Origin: Nematocida ironsii
Lineage: Eukaryota > Microsporidia
Length of the DNA stretch: 64,000 bases
Assembly: GCA_001642415.1 (NCBI GenBank)
Contig: LTDK01000083.1
Coordinates: 26,828 to 90,827, forward strand
Direction: 5' to 3'
Position numbers and translations under genes: made by a program. How positions within the stretch are numbered: the stretch's first letter is position 1; each line of letters begins with the position of its first letter. Below, piece by piece: positions 57,751 through 64,000 of this stretch. A model generated the notes under the pieces. It was not told where the DNA came from, did not search any database, and was given only the letters and a program-made list of their open reading frames with translations.

Positions 57751-59838
57751 TTATCTAAAAAAGAAGATCTTTTTAAGGATATAAGTACCAGCTGTAGAGA
57801 CAGCTAGAAGCGTGTTAGCTGCCATTTGACCTGCTTTGTTGGTGTAAGAAGGAGCAGATATTGCTTTTTCTGTAGTAGTAGTGGAAGTAGTGGAACTGTG
57901 GGCAGGAGTAGTAGTGGTTGTAGTTGTTTTATTTGTATTGGTAGAAATTAATGTCTTTTCTGTAGTAGTAGTAAGCTGGCTCTTTTCTGTAGTATTCATG
58001 GCAGGTAGCACCTTGTCTGTAGTATTGATGACAGGCAGTACTTTTTCTGTAGTATTGATGACAAGTGGTACCTTTTCTGTAGTATTGAGGACAGGCAGTA
58101 CTTTTTCTGTAGTATTCATGGCAGGTAGCACCTTGTCTGTAGCAGTGGGAGAAGGAGTGTAAGTTATTTCGGGCAGAATAGACAACTTCTTTACTAAAGC
58201 ATTATTATATGAATCCATCTCTAATAGTTTTTCTTCTTCTGTTAACCCTATATGTTCGTTCGCATATTTGGCTGTTTTCCATATATACTCTACATAGTTT
58301 TCTATACTATTAAAGGTTCTACGAAACTTACTTCTGTTTTTTTGCAATGGATATACCGAACTTGACTTATTAGTTAGCACAGAATACGCTTCTAGTTCTT
58401 CTAGACTATCTTTAAAGTTTACTGCAATTAAATCTAGTAAGTGCATTGTTCTAGTTGCTAGGCTCTTTAGATCTTTAAACATGCCATTAAGCTCATTTAT
58501 ACCATCACTGGACGCATTAACATTAGTAATTTCTGTTTCTTTATCTTTAATTATAGAATCTATTTGGGGGAAATACTGCTTCTTTTTAATTGCATATCTT
58601 TTTTTATAGTCACGTAAATAAACTTTTAAATATTTTAAATTACCGGGTGTCCTTATAGCTGACACATTCTTAATGAAATTAAAAACGCCAGACAGTTGCC
58701 GAATAAAGCACTTGTTTGTAAATTTCCATATATTTTTAAGCTGAACTATTGGCAATTTGGAAGTACTGCCACTATTCATTTTTAAATCCAGTGAAAAACT
58801 GCCATGGGCATAAACAATGTCTATATATTTTTCGGTTATACTAAACTTTGGCAAACCTTTTATATATTGCCCTATTTCATTAAACATCCCACTAATAAAC
58901 TTAGTTAATTCTCTTTGAACGGCGGCCATGCTATCTCTAAGATCGGGCAGTGTTTTTATTATTGTTTCTTCTGTAGAAACATCAACTACTATCTTTATAA
59001 TTTCTTTATAACTTTTATACATTAGAATATTTCCAAAATCATACTGTGTGTACACACCAGGAGATTTGTTCACTTCTAAAAACATTTCTGCTAGTTCTTC
59101 TTCAGTTATTGCATGCTCTTCAAATGGATCCATTTGTTGATTTGGGCTTTTTATTTTATAGTGGGTTTTAATTATGTTTTTAAAGTCTTCTTTTACAAAT
59201 GGATAGTACTCATGTACTCTTACACTAAGAATGGGCACATTTACAATTTTTTCTATACTCACTGTTTTATTAGTAGATTCAGAGGAAACAATAGTTTCAT
59301 TTTTTTTATTGTTATTAATGGTGTATTTTTGTATTAAGTTTTCAAAATATTCTGATTCTATTATACTTTGATAACTATTAGTCCAATACAACTGCCCAAT
59401 TCCCAGCCAATTTTGGGTTATATAGTTGTCCAATAATACTCCTATAATATTTTTGAAATTTAATTTAAACTTTCGTGTAATAGATTTATATTCTAGCTCA
59501 TCATCTTCTATTTGTTTTTTTTCTTTTAAATCTTTTTCTGGCTGCTCAGTACTATTATTAATGTGTGTTGTATTCTCACCATATTTTTGTATTGATGCAT
59601 CTAGCATATTATTTGCATATCTAAGAATAGTCTTTCGTTTATTTTCAATTGAATTTATATCATAAAAAGGATCAATTACTCCTCCTGGCACTTGGCTATG
59701 AGAAGTATTTAAAGGAGTTGGTATAGATGCATTGACTGGTATCATAGATGCTTTTATTAGTCTAATATTTGTGCAAATTATTTCTACTATAAGTATAGCA
59801 CATGATCTTACTGTAATTTTACTTTTAGAATATGGCAT
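57751..59838 (-). CDS. Secreted protein with C-terminal Thr-rich tandem repeats
   Basis: 695 residues from ATG 59838-59836. Residues 10-31 (VRSCAILIVEIICTNIRLIKAS) look like a signal peptide. Residues 60-560 are helical and charged, without a recognised fold, containing many N-x-S/T sites. Residues 562-616 are 10-residue units close to KVLPVINTTE (five or six copies), followed by a near-pure Thr/Ser run (NKTTTTTTTPAHSSTTSTTT). The C-terminus is a modest hydrophobic stretch with a basic end (MAANTLLAVSTAGTYILKKI), perhaps a membrane anchor. The Thr-rich mucin-like stalk resembles spore-wall or polar-tube-associated glycoproteins. It sits on the minus strand between two family members. Confidence 0.65.
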   Translation of the reverse strand: MPYSKSKITVRSCAILIVEIICTNIRLIKASMIPVNASIPTPLNTSHSQVPGGVIDPFYDINSIENKRKTILRYANNMLDASIQKYGENTTHINNSTEQPEKDLKEKKQIEDDELEYKSITRKFKLNFKNIIGVLLDNYITQNWLGIGQLYWTNSYQSIIESEYFENLIQKYTINNNKKNETIVSSESTNKTVSIEKIVNVPILSVRVHEYYPFVKEDFKNIIKTHYKIKSPNQQMDPFEEHAITEEELAEMFLEVNKSPGVYTQYDFGNILMYKSYKEIIKIVVDVSTEETIIKTLPDLRDSMAAVQRELTKFISGMFNEIGQYIKGLPKFSITEKYIDIVYAHGSFSLDLKMNSGSTSKLPIVQLKNIWKFTNKCFIRQLSGVFNFIKNVSAIRTPGNLKYLKVYLRDYKKRYAIKKKQYFPQIDSIIKDKETEITNVNASSDGINELNGMFKDLKSLATRTMHLLDLIAVNFKDSLEELEAYSVLTNKSSSVYPLQKNRSKFRRTFNSIENYVEYIWKTAKYANEHIGLTEEEKLLEMDSYNNALVKKLSILPEITYTPSPTATDKVLPAMNTTEKVLPVLNTTEKVPLVINTTEKVLPVINTTDKVLPAMNTTEKSQLTTTTEKTLISTNTNKTTTTTTTPAHSSTTSTTTTEKAISAPSYTNKAGQMAANTLLAVSTAGTYILKKIFFFR
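57985..58145 (-). repeat. 30-bp tandem repeat encoding 10-residue Thr-rich units
   Basis: Plus-strand units read TTTTCTGTAGTATTGATGAC and variants, repeated about five times at 30-bp spacing with near-identical sequence, suggesting recent expansion. Confidence 0.85.
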
Positions 59839-60064
59839 ATTAATTTTTGTTTTTATCTACTTTAAATCTCTTATATAGAGCTATTTTAATCATGAATTCA
59901 ATAATGATGTTGTGATAATATCACTGAATTAACCATGCACACAACTTCATGGTCTTTCTGCTAGAGCAGAGATTCATCATCTAATTGTATCAAATAAAAT
60001 AACTCAATATAACCCAAAATTTATTAATTGGCCTCAAGCTATTTAAGTAGTATGTGTCCATAAA

Positions 60065-60079
60065 ATATAACCCGAAATA
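60065..60079. promoter_or_regulatory. ATATAACCCGAAATA motif
   Basis: Close to the consensus over 15 bases; about 227 bp upstream of the minus-strand start at 59838. Confidence 0.42.
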
Positions 60080-60934
60080 CTGCATTAAAACACAGACTAA
60101 CCACGAATAACATGGGACACTATTTTACTCTAAAATCATCTGATAGCTGCAGTAGAAGGTCCGCACTATCTATCTCTATCTTAAATTATGTTACATCTGC
60201 CTGCACGCCAGATATATACGCATTGGTAAAAATTAAATATATACATATGTAATAGAGTGTAAAAGTATTTTTTAAAGGTGCGCAGTTAAACATCTGTATT
60301 TACGGCCTTACCACTGGATAGATGCCTTCTATTGTACAATATGTACATTCTCCATTCAATCAAATAGGTAAATACTCACTACTTAGTCATATATGCTTCT
60401 TTGATAAATTGTTTCTATTTTATTTGCATTTTCTATTCTTTCTGTATTAGAAGTATTTATATTTTTAGTATTGGTTCTCTGCGGACACATATATACCATA
60501 TGTGCATATCATATGCACTTCAGAAGTAGCATTCACTCTTACGGGGAAAATGGAGCAAGTAGTGACATCAAAATTTAAAAAGATGTCGGCTGCCATCATG
60601 ATATCTTATACACCAATTTCATGATATTATATGATATTATTGTGATATCTTGCCAAATTGAGCTATATAATAGCCTCTGGTATTTATTAGATTTCAGATT
60701 TAGCTATCTCAGCGGTATGTTATACTCAAAAAGAAGAACAGATGGCTTGTGTTAGATGTTCTGTGCGCTCATATACTAATATACAGAAGTAGTTCTAATA
60801 TAAAAATTAAATTAAAAGAATATAGAAGAAGAAATTAAATATCCATCTATCCCAAGCCAGTGAGAAGTGGTCTGTGTAATATGAATTAGTAGTATAAAGA
60901 TCTATGGGAGCATCTGATTACATTTCTGTAAACA

Positions 60935-61053
60935 CCAATCAAATAGTGTACCAATCAAATAATGACCAATTAATTAGACAGTGTTGATTTGATCAATCAA
61001 AATAACGGAGAACAGTATTTGATTAGTCTGTTAAGAAGAGAACAACAACCAAT
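60935..61053. repeat. Cluster of CCAAT-containing short repeats
   Basis: CCAATCAAAT at 60935-60944 and 60951-60960, CCAATTAATT at 60966-60975 and CCAATTAGTT from 61049, plus related TGATTTGAT and TTGATTAG on the opposite orientation between them. Ends about 60 bp before ATG 61118. Confidence 0.55.
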
Positions 61054-61117
61054 TAGTTTTTGTTTAATACTCCTCTAGATTAAGCTATAAATATCAATAG
61101 AAAACATCGATAATTAG

Positions 61118-63853
61118 ATGAAATTAGAAAAAACGAATAGGGTAATAAAAAATATTTTATTTGTTACCCGAATGAAAAACGGTATGATCATAAAACTGTT
61201 ACTAGTGATGTATACAGCGTGGGCAAGACTTGATCTAAATGATATAAAAAGCATATGCAAAACAGTAGCTATTAAAGAAGATAACTTGTTAGTGCATCCA
61301 GATGGGCCATTAAATCCACTCAGAGGGTATATTATGCATAGAAGTGGGTACATGTATAACAAAAGACTTTATTCACCAGAGATAAACACTAAATATAGCT
61401 TGAAAAAAACAGATGAAGTATTAGATGATGATCACAGTCCAAGTTATGAATACACAAGAAAGCCAGTCAATGACAAAGTATACGATGATATTCATGAAAA
61501 GAGTGAGTATCTCACGCAGTTCCATACACAATTAATCAAAATGTTTCCTTCAGCAGATGGATCGTTTTCTATTGTATCAGGAAGCCAAGATACAATGTAT
61601 TCTTTTTTGATAAAAGATGAAGTATGGGCAGAGAGTATGTACATCCTGGCAGGCCTTTTTCTCTTGTCTGAGCAGATAAATATTCCTATTAATGTAGAAA
61701 CAAAAAAAGAAGAAAAAAAACTTGTTCTGAAAAGTGCAGATGGAGAAAATAAATATATTGACCAGAAGAAGCCAAGCAAAGACATAGTGAGCCTTATCAA
61801 TTTCCTGAAAAAATATATAGACAGTGGAAGTGCAGACTCAAATAGTATGGAAAAGCTTCCTACTGTGCCAGCTACGTATGAACAATTCATGACAGGAGAA
61901 TTTTTGAATACAATACAGTTCCTTGTCCAATCATACATATACGAATTTATTAGCACAAAAGACAAATATATTGAGTTTGTAGAGGCAGTGCACACTCTCT
62001 TAGATGACCAGATAAAGAATGAAAAATCTACAACCGAGAATAAATCAAGGTGCAATGAACTGCTTAGGAGGCTGTTTATAGAAGAAAGTAAATTTTCAAG
62101 TGTAACTGATCATACGAAGAATATTTGTGATCTTAATGAGACAGTAGAAATCTTTAGAGCATGCCCATTCATTGATGAAACAGAACTACCTGCATATACT
62201 CGAGTGAAGGCATATGATAGAGAAAATAACAAAGAAATAGATGATAAAGGCCGAAAATACTCTAACTGTGTGGAAGTAGGTATACTAGGACTAGTGTGCT
62301 GTTTAGTATATGATCCAGAAGAACGAGCGTATAATACAGACCATCTGCCAAACAATGAAGAAACTAAGCCACTGAAAGACTTTTTTAGAAAGTATTCTGA
62401 GCCAAGAGAAGCTATTGACTATGAAATGCAGCAGGATTGGTGTAGAGTAGTGGCAGATTTGAATAATGACAAGATTCTTTACTTAAAGCAAAAGACAAAT
62501 GAGCTGGACAGCAGTCTGCTGAACATTCTCTATGTTGTATCCGACATAACTGGAAACAAAAAAAAGGTAGCTAAACAAATTAAGCATATAGAAAGCATGT
62601 GCAGTAAAGAAGACTCGAAATCTGCAAAACTTAACATAGAAGAAAGTCTAAATACAATATTTAGAGCACTGTCGAACAACAAGAACCTTGAAGTAGAGTC
62701 TAAAAAATTCACAGTAGGCAAGAATAGAGGTGGAAAGCCAGACTTGTTTGGTGGGTTTGGCTTGCTTTACATCTTTGAAGAGATAGAAAATAGAATATCA
62801 ATAGATATAACCCCACTGCACACCAAATTAGACTTAACAAAAAATTCATTATCCAGTATAGATAAAGCTGTTATTAAAAGAAAACTCACAGAAATACAGA
62901 ATATATATAGCAACTCAGAAAATTATATAGAGTCTATAATCAGGCAGTACATTGATTTAAAGGTGGTTAAAATAGACGCGGCATTTATATATACGGCAGA
63001 TGAGATTAGCAATAGTGTTTTAGATATTATTAGTGCCGGTGGCTATAGCAATGGACTTAAGCTGTTTCTATACGGGGCAATTCAATCAACAAGTTACAAG
63101 GAATATATTGTTACACACTTTCTGCTTTTTGATGCCATAAAGCCACAAAGCGACAACTCATTTGCCCGGATGACAGACAATTTTATAGGAAGTGCTCCAT
63201 TGGAAGATGAATGCACAAAAAATTGGATGTTACAGGGGCATATTTACAACTCAAAAGCTAAAGATTATTATACAAAAATTGATGAGAATGTGTGGTGTGG
63301 TGTTTCTATAGATAATAGCGACACGTTTTCATTTTTATTTTGCTATTTACTTAAATCTGGGTGCCGTATAGAAACCGATTTTCCTATTATTTTTACTAAA
63401 TTAATGAATGCATTGAATGAGTGTGAAGAGCCATATAATGTAATTATAAATGAAGAAAATATAGTTACTTATATATTAAATTATTTAAAAAATACAAAAA
63501 AGGACAAAACTCAAGCATTTAACCAGATAATGGAAATTGTAGAAGAATCGTGCAAAGAGATGGATAAGCAAAAATTAACAAATATTTATTTAGCCTGGTT
63601 TTTTGATATGTTTTCACAGGAAGGCAATATACAAGAAAAGGAAGAGTATTTACTAAATCTATTTAATAGTATAGATAACAATTGTCTTGTAACAAAGAAT
63701 AAAGAAGATATCCAGTGGAGTATTATGGACCCTCTTATTATATTAGGATATTTAGAGGGCAATAAACCATTATTTTGCTATAATAATGAGGGTGTTAAAA
63801 AATACAAGAAAATTATAAAAATAGTTGAAGCTGTTTTCTCTCTCGTCCTCTAA
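61118..63853 (+). CDS. Secreted large-family protein, member 4
   Basis: 911 residues from ATG 61118. A signal-like segment lies near 23-37 (MIIKLLLVMYTAWA), reachable also from the in-frame ATG at residue 19. Family blocks: VHPDGPLNPLRG near 59-70, SMYILAGLFLLSEQINIPI near 172-190, FMTGEFLNTIQFLVQSYIYEFI near 257-279, SLLNILYVVSDITG, IFRALSNNKNLEVES, GKPDLFGG and MTDNFIGSAPLEDE. It is closest in layout to member 2 but lacks its longer C-terminus. No later transmembrane segment; secreted or lumenal. Upstream spacer carries CCAAT repeats rather than a close AACCCGAAA motif, so regulation may differ. Confidence 0.78.
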   Translation: MKLEKTNRVIKNILFVTRMKNGMIIKLLLVMYTAWARLDLNDIKSICKTVAIKEDNLLVHPDGPLNPLRGYIMHRSGYMYNKRLYSPEINTKYSLKKTDEVLDDDHSPSYEYTRKPVNDKVYDDIHEKSEYLTQFHTQLIKMFPSADGSFSIVSGSQDTMYSFLIKDEVWAESMYILAGLFLLSEQINIPINVETKKEEKKLVLKSADGENKYIDQKKPSKDIVSLINFLKKYIDSGSADSNSMEKLPTVPATYEQFMTGEFLNTIQFLVQSYIYEFISTKDKYIEFVEAVHTLLDDQIKNEKSTTENKSRCNELLRRLFIEESKFSSVTDHTKNICDLNETVEIFRACPFIDETELPAYTRVKAYDRENNKEIDDKGRKYSNCVEVGILGLVCCLVYDPEERAYNTDHLPNNEETKPLKDFFRKYSEPREAIDYEMQQDWCRVVADLNNDKILYLKQKTNELDSSLLNILYVVSDITGNKKKVAKQIKHIESMCSKEDSKSAKLNIEESLNTIFRALSNNKNLEVESKKFTVGKNRGGKPDLFGGFGLLYIFEEIENRISIDITPLHTKLDLTKNSLSSIDKAVIKRKLTEIQNIYSNSENYIESIIRQYIDLKVVKIDAAFIYTADEISNSVLDIISAGGYSNGLKLFLYGAIQSTSYKEYIVTHFLLFDAIKPQSDNSFARMTDNFIGSAPLEDECTKNWMLQGHIYNSKAKDYYTKIDENVWCGVSIDNSDTFSFLFCYLLKSGCRIETDFPIIFTKLMNALNECEEPYNVIINEENIVTYILNYLKNTKKDKTQAFNQIMEIVEESCKEMDKQKLTNIYLAWFFDMFSQEGNIQEKEEYLLNLFNSIDNNCLVTKNKEDIQWSIMDPLIILGYLEGNKPLFCYNNEGVKKYKKIIKIVEAVFSLVL

Positions 63854-64000
63854 AGTGTAAACTGGATTTGCTCATAAAACTGTGTATTTATTTATCTTCC
63901 GTCGGCCTTATATAGTTTCCCTCTGCGATCAATGTGACTGCCTTGCAGCTGTCACAACTCAATTAAATTAAATTACTGGGATCTATCAACATGATAGCTA
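63854..64000. other. Right edge of the window, possible 3' end of a minus-strand gene
   Basis: The minus-strand frame entering from the right edge reads AIMLIDPSNLI before a TAA at 63963-63965, then stays open for 24 more codons (LSCDSCKAVTLIAEGNYIRP...) to a second stop at 63888-63890. Too short to call a gene. Confidence 0.2.

Larger units (their letters stand above)
59839..61117. other. 1.3-kb divergent spacer
   Basis: Between the Thr-rich protein and family member 4. It holds a clean motif copy (60065-60079), a short ATGATATTAT-type repeat near 60595-60655 and a cluster of CCAAT-containing repeats at 60935-61053. No gene recognised. Confidence 0.45.

Noticed and set aside
1..64000. CRISPR arrays, insertion sequences, rRNA genes, introns
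   Set aside because: No regularly spaced repeats, transposase motifs or rRNA segments seen. Genes read through without interruption, so no splice sites are needed.

Overview
The window looks like a nuclear contig of a microsporidian, most likely Nematocida or a close relative. Three things point there. First, the housekeeping genes are plainly eukaryotic (proteasome Rpn2, Sec1/Munc18, TFIIA gamma, Mps1 kinase, CCT delta, GLEBS-type FG nucleoporin, MCM7, an ARID protein), yet they are intronless, shortened and packed so tightly that divergent start codons lie only 27-34 bp apart. Second, the DNA is AT-rich. Third, the second half holds fast-evolving secreted and membrane proteins, a polar-tube-like protein and a tandem family of about 900-1,000-residue secreted proteins, like the expanded host-exposed families of Nematocida. 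Species cannot be fixed from sequence alone.

Region 1 (1-25.4 kb) is a housekeeping block: rpn2 (cut by the left edge), sec1, a flavin reductase, TFIIA gamma, mps1, an unknown gene, a Gid8-like CTLH gene, cct4, a Bub3/Rae1-like propeller, a small membrane protein, the Nup98/Nup116-like nucleoporin, a small secreted repeat protein, mcm7, a tRNA-Thr(CGT) with a tiny ORF just downstream, a SWI1-like ARID protein and a possible tail-anchored peptide. Mps1, the Bub3/Rae1-like protein and the GLEBS nucleoporin belong to connected spindle-checkpoint and mRNA-export modules.

Region 2 (25.4-46 kb) is mostly lineage-specific membrane or secreted proteins with long AT-rich spacers. A short housekeeping pair (glyoxalase II-like and C-CAP-domain genes, 34.5-35.8 kb) and a 1,366-residue PTP3-like candidate interrupt it. 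A perfect 33-bp inverted repeat lies directly upstream of one secreted-protein gene.

Region 3 (46.9-63.9 kb) carries four plus-strand members of one secreted family, sharing an N-terminal PDG-type motif, an LAALFLLSEG helix and a GxFL...QSYFFEYI block. The first is divergent and appears split by a frameshift. A Thr-rich repeat protein lies between members three and four on the other strand.

The most unexpected signal is a short motif, ATAACCCGAAAT (reverse complement ATTTCGGGTTAT), repeated about twenty times in the spacers of this window. It often sits 40-230 bp upstream of start codons of the secreted and membrane genes, sometimes doubled. It may be a shared regulatory element of the host-exposed gene set. 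All assignments come from reading motifs by eye; no searches were run.
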